Shown here: piece by piece, positions 28,263-36,649 of the stretch
Layout of the letters: each line of letters begins with the position of its first letter
Numbering within the stretch: position 1 is the stretch's first letter
Program-made: the position numbers and the translations under genes
Notes under the pieces: generated by a model
Database searches by the model: none
Told to the model about the DNA's origin: nothing
The model's input: the letters and a program-made list of their open reading frames with translations, nothing else
Assembly: GCF_000819885.1 (NCBI RefSeq)
Contig: NZ_CDBO01000010.1
Location: forward strand, 1 to 39,196
Reading direction: 5' to 3'
DNA from: Aeromonas fluvialis
GTDB lineage: Bacteria; Pseudomonadota; Gammaproteobacteria; Enterobacterales; Aeromonadaceae
Length of the DNA: 39,196 nucleotides

Positions 28263-28639
28263 TTGAGCGTCAGGTTATTATTTTCACGTAAAACATAGGG
28301 TTATATAAAAAAGTTCATACCATGAACTATAGTTTTGCTACCTGCTGGTTGATATAGTGGTGCCCCCTAATCAATGCCATTATCAATTAACTCCCATATT
28401 TTCCCTGATTTACAGCGTTAGCATGGTGTTGGTGAGCCGTTTTTTTACCAATAACGAACCATGCCACTATGTGTTGCCAAGCAGGGAAATAGGGGCTGAG
28501 TATTGCGATCTATCTGGACAGGTTTATCCCCTGAAAAGGCGCATCAGCGGGAGGGCCACTCGGTTTTAGCGTGGCTATTGCAGGGAAATATGAGCGATGA
28601 ACGCTCTTATCTACCTCATTTATGCAGTGACAGGATGCT
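28263..28639. other. AT-rich leader of the lap operon
   Basis: About 380 AT-rich bases between yhcC and lapB. It contains the inverted repeat at 28312-28328 and a TATATA at 28302 that may be a -10 element without a good -35. A 70-codon open frame (28357-28569) shows no ribosome site and no family and is not called. Confidence 0.45.
28312..28328. promoter_or_regulatory. Inverted repeat upstream of the lap operon
   Basis: AGTTCAT-ACC-ATGAACT is a perfect 7-3-7 inverted repeat just downstream of TATATA. It could be an operator for a dimeric regulator. No known consensus was recognised. Confidence 0.4.
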
Positions 28640-30784
28640 ATGCAAGCAGAAACAAGTCGTATCGATGAGTTATTGGAGTGTCTGGTCTTCTTGACCCGCT
28701 TTTATGGTGTGCCCAACAGCCAGGATGCCCTGACGACCGGGTTGCCACTGGTATCCGGACGCCTGACTACCGCACTCTTTTGCCGTGCTGCCGAGCGGGG
28801 CGGGTTATCCGCCCGTGAAGTGATCCAGCCACTGGCCGATATCTCTCCCTTGTTGCTGCCTTGTGTCTTGCAGATGCGCAGTGGTGGCGCCTGCATTTTG
28901 CTGGAGTGGAACGAAGATCACAGCCAAGGGAAAGTGATTTTCCCGCAGGCCGGTGATGCCGCGCAATGGCTGACGGCTGCCCAGCTGGGCGATGAATATC
29001 TGGGGCGCCTCTTCTATGTGAAGAAGCAGTTCAAGTTTGATGAGCGCTCTCCCAAGGTGCTGGAAACCCGTGATGGACACTGGTTCTGGAGCACCTTGTT
29101 TGAATCTCGTGGTATCTATCGCGATGTGCTGATCGCCTCCATTCTGATCAACCTGTTTGCCATCGCCAGCCCGCTGTTTACCATGAACGTCTATGACAAG
29201 ATTGTGCCCAATCTGGCATTTGATTCGCTCTGGGTGCTAGCGGTCGGGGCCATGGTGGTCTTTACCTTCGATTTGGTGATGCGGCAGTTGCGCAGCTACT
29301 TCATCGATATCGCCGGTAAAAAATCCGATGTGCTGCTGTCGGCCAAGATCTTCGCCAAGGTGATGGGGATGCGGATGGAATCTCGTCCCGCCTCCACCGG
29401 TGCCTTCGCCAAACACCTGCAGGAGTTCGAGTCGGTGCGGGAGTTTTTCACCTCCGCCACCGTTTCTACCCTCATCGATCTGCCTTTTGCCGTTTTCTTC
29501 CTGTTTATCATCTGGATGTTTGCCGGCGTGATGGTGGTGGTGCCCATCGTCGCCATGCTGATCCTGATTGCCTACAGCGTTTATATTCAGGAGCCGCTCA
29601 AGCAGTCCATCGAAGAGGGCTCACGCCTTGCGTCCCAGAAGAACGCCAACCTGATTGAAAGTATTTCCGGGCTTGAAACCGTCAAGATCTTCGGCGCCGA
29701 GAGCATGTTCCAGCATCGCTGGGAACAGGCGGTCTCCCACATATCCACCTGGGGGGTGCAGACCCGCCGGATTACCAACTCCATGTCCTCGCTGGCCAGT
29801 TATATCCAGCAGGTGGTGACGGTCGGGCTGGTGATCGTCGGTGTCTACCAGATTTCCGAAGGCTTGGTCACTATGGGGGGCATGATCGCCGCCGTGATGT
29901 TGTCCAGCCGTGCCATTGCGCCCATGGTGCAACTCTCCGTGCTCTCCACCCGCTATAACCAGGCCAAGTCGGCGCTGGATATTCTGGAAAAAATCATGCA
30001 GACCCCGGGTGAGCAGGAGGAGGGTAAGCAATATATCCATCACCCGGTGATTGCTGGCAAGATCGAATTTGAGAATGTCTCCTTCAAATATCCGGGGATG
30101 GAAACCAGCACCCTGCACAATATCAATTTGCGGATCCAGCCGGGTGAGAAGGTGGCGATTATCGGCCGGATAGGGGCTGGCAAGACAACCCTCGAGAAAT
30201 TGTTGATGGGGTTGTATCGGCCGACCGATGGTTCGGTGCGCATCGACGGGTTCGAGCTGGATCAGCTGCCTTCGGCCGTGATCCGCCGCAATATTGGCTG
30301 TGTTCCACAAGATGTCATCCTCTTTTTCGGTTCGGTGCGGGACAACATCATGCTGGGTAATCCGCTAGTGGATGATGTGAGGGTATTGCGTGCCGCCAAA
30401 CGTGCCGGGGTGACCAACTTTACCAACCGGGATCCCAACGGGCTTGATCGGCAGATTGGCGAAGGGGGCCGCCAGCTCTCCGGTGGCCAGCGTCAGGCCA
30501 TTTTGCTGGCCCGTGCCCTGCTTAATGATCCCCCTATTCTGGTGATGGATGAACCGACCTCAAACATGGACAATCAGTCCGAGATGCAGGTCAAACAGGA
30601 GCTGGCCAGACTGGGCCCGGAAACCACCTTGATCCTCATCACTCACAAAACCTCGATGCTGGATGTGGCCTCGCGGGTGGTTGTCATCGAGCAGGGACAG
30701 ATTGTGGCAGATGGTCCCAAAGAGGTGGTGTTGCAGCAGTTGAAGGAAGGCAAGGTGCGCGTGCAGGAGGTGTCCCATGGCTAA
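28640..30784 (+). CDS. lapB: Type I secretion ABC transporter (LapB/RtxB type)
   Basis: This 714-residue inner-membrane exporter would power secretion of the large adhesin. Residues 1-125 are a C39-like domain without a convincing catalytic Cys/His pair, as usual for RTX exporters. Six membrane helices lie between about 160 and 435. The ABC domain has Walker A GRIGAGKT (509-516), the Q-loop at Q557, LSGGQ (613-617), Walker B ILVMDE (633-638) and His669. AGGA lies before the ATG. It is the first gene of lapB-lapC-lapE-lapG-lapD and overlaps lapC by eight bases. Confidence 0.93.
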   Translation: MQAETSRIDELLECLVFLTRFYGVPNSQDALTTGLPLVSGRLTTALFCRAAERGGLSAREVIQPLADISPLLLPCVLQMRSGGACILLEWNEDHSQGKVIFPQAGDAAQWLTAAQLGDEYLGRLFYVKKQFKFDERSPKVLETRDGHWFWSTLFESRGIYRDVLIASILINLFAIASPLFTMNVYDKIVPNLAFDSLWVLAVGAMVVFTFDLVMRQLRSYFIDIAGKKSDVLLSAKIFAKVMGMRMESRPASTGAFAKHLQEFESVREFFTSATVSTLIDLPFAVFFLFIIWMFAGVMVVVPIVAMLILIAYSVYIQEPLKQSIEEGSRLASQKNANLIESISGLETVKIFGAESMFQHRWEQAVSHISTWGVQTRRITNSMSSLASYIQQVVTVGLVIVGVYQISEGLVTMGGMIAAVMLSSRAIAPMVQLSVLSTRYNQAKSALDILEKIMQTPGEQEEGKQYIHHPVIAGKIEFENVSFKYPGMETSTLHNINLRIQPGEKVAIIGRIGAGKTTLEKLLMGLYRPTDGSVRIDGFELDQLPSAVIRRNIGCVPQDVILFFGSVRDNIMLGNPLVDDVRVLRAAKRAGVTNFTNRDPNGLDRQIGEGGRQLSGGQRQAILLARALLNDPPILVMDEPTSNMDNQSEMQVKQELARLGPETTLILITHKTSMLDVASRVVVIEQGQIVADGPKEVVLQQLKEGKVRVQEVSHG

Positions 30785-32210
30785 GGGGCTCATGGACTGG
30801 TTCAGGCGCAGCAAGAAGGCTCCTTCCGGCGACGTATTACCGGCACCCGAACATCTGGAATTTGTCGATGACGGCGCGGCAGCTGTCCTGCTGACCACGC
30901 CGACCGGCGCCCGTATCCTGTTGTGGTGCTGTTTCCTCTTTTTCATGAGTGCGATCGTCTGGGCGGCTTGGGCCGAGCTGGATGAAGTCACCGTGGGTCA
31001 GGGCAAGGTTATTCCATCCCGTCAGCTGCAGGTGATCCAGAACCTCGAAGGGGGGATCGTCAAAGAGATCTTCGTCAAAGAGGGGGATATCGTCGAGAAG
31101 GGGCAGCCGCTGCTGCGCATCGATGACACCCGTTTCCGCTCCGATTTTCGTGAGCGTGAGCAGGAACTGGTCACCCTGAAAGGGGATATTTCCCGCTTGC
31201 GCGCCGAAATGGCCAGTGTCGAGGTGAAAAATGACCCCGCACTGGGGTGGCGCGAGCAGGTCGTGGTAGGAGAAGCGCCAATTCAGTTCCCCGATGGCTA
31301 TGAAACCGTCTTTCCCGAATATGCCAACCGTGAACGCTCGGTACAACGGGATCGCCTTAATAACTTGAAGAACCAGCTCTATATTCTTGGTCAACAGATC
31401 GAACAGAAAGAGCAGGAGCTGATTGAGCTAAATGCCAAGATCCGCACCGTGAATCGCAGCGTGGATTTGGCAAAACAGGAACTCAATATCAGCCGCCCGC
31501 TGGCGAAAGAGGGCATAGTGCCGCAAGTGGAGCTAATCAAGCTGGAGCGGCAGGTTAACGAAATGCAGGGGGAGCTGGAGAGTAATCGTCTGCTTATTCC
31601 CAAACTGAATTCGGTTCTGCGGGAGACTATATCAAAGCGTAATGACATAGCCTTCACGTTCAGGGCTGACTCCCAGACCGAGTTGAATGAAAAGCAGGGG
31701 CGGTTGGGACAGCTGTCAGAAGGTCAGGTTGGCTTGCGCGACAGGGTAGACCGTACTAGCGTGATTGCGCCGCTCAAAGGCACCATCAAAAAATTGAAAA
31801 TCAATACGTTAGGTGGTGTTGTCCAGCCCGGGATGGATTTGATGGAGATAGTGCCGTTGGAGGATACCTTGCTGGTTGAAGCCAAAGTCTCGCCGAAAGA
31901 TATTGCCTTTCTGCGGCCGGGCCTGGATGCCATCGTCAAGATCACGGCCTACGACTTTACAATCTATGGAGGATTGCATGGCAAGGTTGAACAGATAAGT
32001 GCGGACTCGATCCAGGATGAGGAGGGGAACTCCTTTTATCTGGTTCGGGTGCGTACCGAGAAGAGTTACTTGGGCGATGAGCTTAACGCACTTCCCATCA
32101 TCCCCGGTATGTTAGCCAGTGCTGATATCATTACTGGTAAAAAAAGTGTCCTAGACTATTTGCTGAAACCCATATTAAGGGCAAAGCAGTCGGCACTGAG
32201 AGAACGATAA
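30777..32210 (+). CDS. lapC: Type I secretion membrane fusion protein (HlyD family)
   Basis: LapC links the ABC exporter to the outer-membrane pore. After a cytoplasmic N-terminus there is one membrane helix (about residues 46-65). The protein then has a lipoyl-like half motif (VIQNLEGGIVKEIFVKEGDIVEKGQPLLRID), a long coiled coil (about 110-290) and the beta-barrel domain ending with the family C-terminus (PIIPGMLASADIITGKKSVLDYLLKP). The 477-residue length is normal for LapC/HlyD. The start is eight bases inside lapB. Confidence 0.93.
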   Translation: MAKGLMDWFRRSKKAPSGDVLPAPEHLEFVDDGAAAVLLTTPTGARILLWCCFLFFMSAIVWAAWAELDEVTVGQGKVIPSRQLQVIQNLEGGIVKEIFVKEGDIVEKGQPLLRIDDTRFRSDFREREQELVTLKGDISRLRAEMASVEVKNDPALGWREQVVVGEAPIQFPDGYETVFPEYANRERSVQRDRLNNLKNQLYILGQQIEQKEQELIELNAKIRTVNRSVDLAKQELNISRPLAKEGIVPQVELIKLERQVNEMQGELESNRLLIPKLNSVLRETISKRNDIAFTFRADSQTELNEKQGRLGQLSEGQVGLRDRVDRTSVIAPLKGTIKKLKINTLGGVVQPGMDLMEIVPLEDTLLVEAKVSPKDIAFLRPGLDAIVKITAYDFTIYGGLHGKVEQISADSIQDEEGNSFYLVRVRTEKSYLGDELNALPIIPGMLASADIITGKKSVLDYLLKPILRAKQSALRER

Positions 32211-32247
32211 GCCAACAATCTAAAAACAAAACATGACTGGAGATAAC

Positions 32248-33564
32248 ATGAAAAAAACGATTGTTGCCATGCTGGTCAGTGGTCTCATACTGATCCCTGG
32301 CCTGGGTCAGGCACAGACTCTGGAAGAGTCGGTGGCACAGACACTTGCCACACATCCCAAGATCAAGGAAGCGTTTGATCTTTATCAGGCTCGCCTCTAT
32401 CAACATGATGGAGCCAAGGGGGGCTATTATCCTACGATCGATCTGCGTGGCGGCGTAGGCTATGAAAAAACTGACAGTCCATCAACGCGTCGTGATTCAA
32501 CAATTGACGATTCGTTGACTCGCAAAGAGGCTGGACTCAGTTTGCGACAGATGCTGTTTGATGGCTTTGATGTCAGCAACAACGTGTCCAGAACGGAGGC
32601 TGAAGCCAATGCCCAGCGTCTGGCGATGATCTCCGAAGCGGAAAACACCACGCTGCGGGTGGCTGAGGTCTACCTCAATATGTTGCGTCAGCAGGAGATC
32701 CTGGAGCTCTCCAAGCAGAACCTTGAAACCCATGAGCAGATCCGTAGCGATATCCAGAAGCGGACTGATTCGGGGCTCGGTTCTACCGCAGACCAGACCC
32801 AGATTGATGGTCGTGTAGCTCGAGCCTATGCCAATCAAGCGGCAGCGGAAAACAACTATCGCGACGCAGAGAGTGAATTTATTCGGGTGGTTAACGAGGT
32901 ACCAAAAGATCTCGTTCAACCGGTTCCCAACACCGAACTGATCCCGATCAGCCTCGATACTGCCCTGAAAACGGCTACAGAAGTTCACCCGACCCTGCTT
33001 TCATCTCTGCAGGATATTGAAGCGGCCAAGTATCAGCATGAGGGTGCCAAATCCGGTTTCTACCCCAACGTCACTTTTGAAGTGGATCAAAACTGGAATG
33101 AGGATATCGATGCCGAGAAAGGTCGCAATGACGATCTGACGGCAATGGTGCGGATGCGTTACAACCTGTTCCGTGGTGGTTCTGACGTTGCCGAGAGCAA
33201 TGCTACATCGGCGCTTTACTCTCAGGCGAAAGACATTCATCTGAACGCATTTCGTCAGGTAGAAGAGGGAACCCGTTTGGCGTGGAATGCGAAAGAGTCG
33301 TTGGCCAAACAGAAAATCTTTCTGAAAGAGCACGTGGATGCAAGTTACGATACCGTTCAGGCATACAAGAAGCAGTTTGGCTTGGGTCAGCGTACCTTGC
33401 TGGACGTATTGAACACCGAAAACGAATTGTTCGAGGCGCGTCGCAGCTATATCACTGCCGAATATGATGCCTTGCTGGCGGATTATCGCATCCTCAATGC
33501 GACAGGCAGCCTGCTCAATGCATTTAGTGTCAAGCAACCCGCTGAATGGCAGGCCAAGCAATAA
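32248..33564 (+). CDS. lapE: TolC family outer-membrane channel (LapE/AggA type)
   Basis: LapE forms the outer-membrane exit of the type I system; in Lap-type systems it also holds the adhesin by its N-terminal plug. The 438-residue protein has a signal peptide ending in GLGQA and two TolC repeats, each with paired coiled helices (ASxxxAxxxF-like blocks such as YQHEGAKSGFYPNV). The C-terminal motif GQRTLLDVLNTENELFEARRSYITAEYD is typical. GGAG precedes the ATG at 32248. It follows lapC by 37 bases. Confidence 0.92.
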   Translation: MKKTIVAMLVSGLILIPGLGQAQTLEESVAQTLATHPKIKEAFDLYQARLYQHDGAKGGYYPTIDLRGGVGYEKTDSPSTRRDSTIDDSLTRKEAGLSLRQMLFDGFDVSNNVSRTEAEANAQRLAMISEAENTTLRVAEVYLNMLRQQEILELSKQNLETHEQIRSDIQKRTDSGLGSTADQTQIDGRVARAYANQAAAENNYRDAESEFIRVVNEVPKDLVQPVPNTELIPISLDTALKTATEVHPTLLSSLQDIEAAKYQHEGAKSGFYPNVTFEVDQNWNEDIDAEKGRNDDLTAMVRMRYNLFRGGSDVAESNATSALYSQAKDIHLNAFRQVEEGTRLAWNAKESLAKQKIFLKEHVDASYDTVQAYKKQFGLGQRTLLDVLNTENELFEARRSYITAEYDALLADYRILNATGSLLNAFSVKQPAEWQAKQ

Positions 33565-33604
33565 CCGTTTGCCCATGATCCCGCCGGGATGATGGACGCC
33601 ATCA

Positions 33605-33629
33605 TGGTGACTGCTGCTGGCAGTCACCA
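33605..33629 (+). repeat. Hairpin between lapE and lapG
   Basis: TGGTGACTGC and GCAGTCACCA form a perfect ten-base stem around TGCTG. No long T-run follows, so it may trim or partly end transcription inside the operon, or protect the upstream mRNA. Confidence 0.55.
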
Positions 33630-33680
33630 CGTTTGGCTAAAGCAGGTGGTTGCACGGGTTTGAGGAGTGCAGCAGCAATA

Positions 33681-34451
33681 ATGCAGCAGGAATATGATGT
33701 GTCACTCCAGCGCGGGATCGGTGGCAGATGGTGTTATCTCTTCAATGAATGGAGATACCGTTCGCTACGTGCTCTGAGCCACTTCTTATGGATCCTGCTG
33801 TTACCCTTCTCATTGTTGCTCTGTGCCAGTCAGCCGTTGCCACCAGAAGATCTCAACTTGATCAAGCGGGCGGAGCAGACTTACGGCGTCAGAGCCGGCA
33901 AGCGTGTCACCAGTTGGCGTATGCTCGTCATGGAGACGAAGGGCAGATCACTGAGCGAAGAAAAAAAGCTCGAACGGGTAAATAATTTTTTCAATCGGAT
34001 GCGTTTTATTGACGATATCAAGTTGTGGCGCAAGAAAGATTATTGGGCAACCCCGTTGGAATTTTTGGGAGCCGCCGGGGGAGACTGTGAAGATTTCAGT
34101 ATTGCCAAATATTCAACTTTGCTTGAATTGGGTATCCCGGATGAAAAAATGAGGATGGTGTACGTCAAGGCGCTCGATTATAACCAGTTTCATATGGTTG
34201 TTGCCTATTACGAGACGCCATCATCGGTCCCGGTGATCCTGGACAATCTTATCGGTTCTATCCGTCCGGCAAGCCAACGTCGGGATCTGGTACCTATTTA
34301 TAGCTTTAACGGTAGTCACTTGTGGTTGATGAAGGCGCGTGGCCAAGGGGAACTGGCTGGCCAATCATCTCGCTTGGGATTATGGAATGATTTACGCAAT
34401 CGCATGACATCGGGGCGATTGGCTCGGCCTGTGGTGAATTTGGATGATTAA
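33681..34451 (+). CDS. lapG: LapG-type periplasmic cysteine protease (BTLCP)
   Basis: LapG is a Ca2+-dependent transglutaminase-like protease that cuts the N-terminus of the adhesin to release it. The catalytic triad is visible: Cys136 in AAGGDCEDFS, His171 in NQFHMVVAYY and Asp188 in PVILDNLIG. The acidic residues around Cys136 fit the known Ca2+ site. A hydrophobic stretch at about 33-50 is the signal anchor, preceded by a long N-terminal part. The start is uncertain: I use the ATG at 33681, but one at 33633 is also in frame, and neither has a good ribosome site. lapD follows after three bases. Confidence 0.9.
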   Translation: MQQEYDVSLQRGIGGRWCYLFNEWRYRSLRALSHFLWILLLPFSLLLCASQPLPPEDLNLIKRAEQTYGVRAGKRVTSWRMLVMETKGRSLSEEKKLERVNNFFNRMRFIDDIKLWRKKDYWATPLEFLGAAGGDCEDFSIAKYSTLLELGIPDEKMRMVYVKALDYNQFHMVVAYYETPSSVPVILDNLIGSIRPASQRRDLVPIYSFNGSHLWLMKARGQGELAGQSSRLGLWNDLRNRMTSGRLARPVVNLDD

Positions 34452-34454
34452 CCT

Positions 34455-36380
34455 ATGACGCTCTATCGACAGTTATTAGCCACCATGCTGCTGCTGTTTG
34501 GATTGCTCTTTGCGGCCACATACTGGGTGCAATTCAATTCAACCCGCACTTATCTGGCGCAGCAACAGGAAACAACAGTCATCAATACGGCAACCTCACT
34601 GGGGCTTGCGCTCACCCCCTATCTGGAGAATGGTGACAAGGTCGGTGCCGAGTCGGTGATCCAGGCCATCTTTGATGGCGGCTATTATCGACTGGTTCGC
34701 CTCGATCTGCTGGCATTAAAAGATGTTATCGAGCAGGAAAATACCAACACCATTCAGGGTGTGCCGCACTGGTTTATTAATTTGGGGCTGTTTCCAGAGG
34801 TATCCAACGAGTCAATTCTGACGTCTGGCTGGCTGCAGCTTGGAAAATTAAAAGTGGTTGGTCATCCTGGCCAGGCTTATTACGAGTTGTGGCGTGGAAT
34901 GAGCGAACTGGCGAGCTGGTTTTTGGTCGGTTTCTTGATCACCACCATTTTGTTGATGAGAGCACTTAATTACTTGCTCAAGCCACTCAAACAGATCTGT
35001 GAACAGGCAGTCGAGATTGAGCTGCACCATTTTGGTCATACGATACCGGAGCCTAACACTCATGAATTGAAGCAGGTCGTTCAGGCGATCAATACCCTAT
35101 CAGGCAAGTTGGCGTTGCAGTTCAAAGAGCAAGCCGATGAGGCTGAGAAATTGCGTGAACGGGTTTATGTCGATGCTGTATCGGGTCTTGGTAACCGTGC
35201 CTATTTTGTTGGCCAGGTTAACGCATGGATAGCGGAGGCTGGCCAAGGTGGTGTCATGCTGGTTGCGGTCGATATGCTGGACGATATATATCGTGATGAA
35301 GGCTTTGCGGCCCGCGACAACATGGTCAAATCGATTGCTCAAGCCTTGAAAGAGCAATTAAAAGGGTGGGATGGCGCAGCCTTGGCGCGGATCTCCGCGA
35401 CGGAATATGCGCTGCTCTGTCCAACCGACGACCTCACTCAGCTCAAGGAGTTGGCTGAAGTGATTAATAGCCGCATTGCCGATCTGGTGGTGAATCCAAT
35501 GGGTGAAGGAGATGCGCTTTCCATCATCGGTATTGCTGGCCGTGATGGCAATGATGATCTCTCTGCCTTGTTGACCAAAGCAGATAACGCGCTTGGCAAG
35601 GCACGCAATGAACGGCGTGGTGCTGTCGTGATGGAAGGGGGCGCTGAACAAGGTTTGATGGGGCGTTTGGCTTGGCGAGATCTGGTACAAGATGCCATTT
35701 CAAGACAACTCTGGCGCTTTAAAGCCCAACCTGCTTGCCGGTTCGATAATGGCGCCAGATTGCATGCCGAGCTGTTTGCATCCATCTCCCGTGATGGCAC
35801 AGATTATTTTGCCGGTCAATTTTTGCCTGCGATTGAACAGTTCAAGCTGGGTGGTGAGTTTGACCAGGCGGTGCTTGATGCTTGTGTTCCATTACTGCAA
35901 AAGCAGTCTGATCTGGTGCTGGCGATCAATATCACTGCAGGCTCGCTCTGCTCGGATGAGTTTTTAATCTGGCTAACGCGCTATCTGACCGAGCATGCCG
36001 AGCTGAAAGAGCGGTTGCTATTTGAAATACCTGAAGCTGCGATCATGAAGCATAAAGACAATGTGGCTGCGCTGGTGGGTACTTTGCAAGCCCATGGCTT
36101 CCAGTGGGGGGTAGACCACTACGGTCGTCACTTCCAGTCTCTGGGCTATCTGGAGGAGCTGTCGCCGGCTTATGTCAAGGTCGATCACGGTTATACCAGT
36201 CAGATCATGGAGCCGGGTGCTGATACCTCATTCCTGGCTGCGGTGTGTCGTGCCGCGCACAATGCTGGTGTAACCACCATAGCGACTCGTGTCGAGGATC
36301 AGAATCAAGTCGAGCTGCTCTCCAAGTTGCATATCGATGGTTATCAGGGATTCGTGCATCCTGCTTTCCCCTTGTTTTGA
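34455..36380 (+). CDS. lapD: c-di-GMP receptor LapD (degenerate GGDEF-EAL)
   Basis: LapD binds c-di-GMP in the cytoplasm and then holds LapG in the periplasm, so the adhesin is kept. The 641-residue protein has two membrane helices (7-27 and 153-173) around a LapD/MoxY-type periplasmic domain, then a HAMP segment (174-227). A GGDEF-like domain (238-395) reads RISATEYALL in place of RxGGDEF, so it cannot make c-di-GMP. An EAL-like domain (405-640) has HAEL in place of EAL and VDHYGRH in place of DDFGTG, so it should bind but not cut c-di-GMP. It is the last gene before the terminator at 36397. Confidence 0.92.
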   Translation: MTLYRQLLATMLLLFGLLFAATYWVQFNSTRTYLAQQQETTVINTATSLGLALTPYLENGDKVGAESVIQAIFDGGYYRLVRLDLLALKDVIEQENTNTIQGVPHWFINLGLFPEVSNESILTSGWLQLGKLKVVGHPGQAYYELWRGMSELASWFLVGFLITTILLMRALNYLLKPLKQICEQAVEIELHHFGHTIPEPNTHELKQVVQAINTLSGKLALQFKEQADEAEKLRERVYVDAVSGLGNRAYFVGQVNAWIAEAGQGGVMLVAVDMLDDIYRDEGFAARDNMVKSIAQALKEQLKGWDGAALARISATEYALLCPTDDLTQLKELAEVINSRIADLVVNPMGEGDALSIIGIAGRDGNDDLSALLTKADNALGKARNERRGAVVMEGGAEQGLMGRLAWRDLVQDAISRQLWRFKAQPACRFDNGARLHAELFASISRDGTDYFAGQFLPAIEQFKLGGEFDQAVLDACVPLLQKQSDLVLAINITAGSLCSDEFLIWLTRYLTEHAELKERLLFEIPEAAIMKHKDNVAALVGTLQAHGFQWGVDHYGRHFQSLGYLEELSPAYVKVDHGYTSQIMEPGADTSFLAAVCRAAHNAGVTTIATRVEDQNQVELLSKLHIDGYQGFVHPAFPLF

Positions 36381-36396
36381 TGGATATGTGTGTTGT

Positions 36397-36426
36397 AAAA
36401 ATGGCCCCGAACGGGGTCATTTTTTA
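36397..36426 (+). terminator. Rho-independent terminator of the lap operon
   Basis: ATGGCCCCG and CGGGGTCAT (one G-T pair) form a nine-base stem around AA, followed by TTTTTT, 20 bases after the lapD stop. It separates the transport/control genes from the adhesin gene. Confidence 0.9.
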
Positions 36427-36552
36427 TATCTATATATTATTTTTTTTGCATTTTTTATTATTAAATTAATTAGGGTGTCACAAGGGGCTCTTTTTATCGT
36501 TATGATTTTCATTGAAAAAAACTAACCTTTCGATTTTTTTCTCTATATCGGT

Positions 36553-36566
36553 TTGATATCCGTCAA
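36553..36566 (+). promoter_or_regulatory. FNR-like box upstream of the adhesin gene
   Basis: TTGAT-ATCC-GTCAA matches nine of ten conserved positions of the FNR consensus TTGAT-N4-ATCAA. It lies about 90 bases before the adhesin start. TTGATA in it may also serve as a -35, with ATTAAT 16 bases further on as -10. Which reading is right cannot be told here. Confidence 0.4.
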
Positions 36567-36649
36567 ATCTGTACATTAATGCAACGGAACAGTGCGCAAT
36601 CTACTTCTACGGTGTAGACATCAAGATCTGTCACCTTGGAGCAATGGAT

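Noticed and set aside
28357..28569. Frame of 70 codons in the leader of the lap operon
   Set aside because: No ribosome site and no protein-like pattern; more probably leader DNA.
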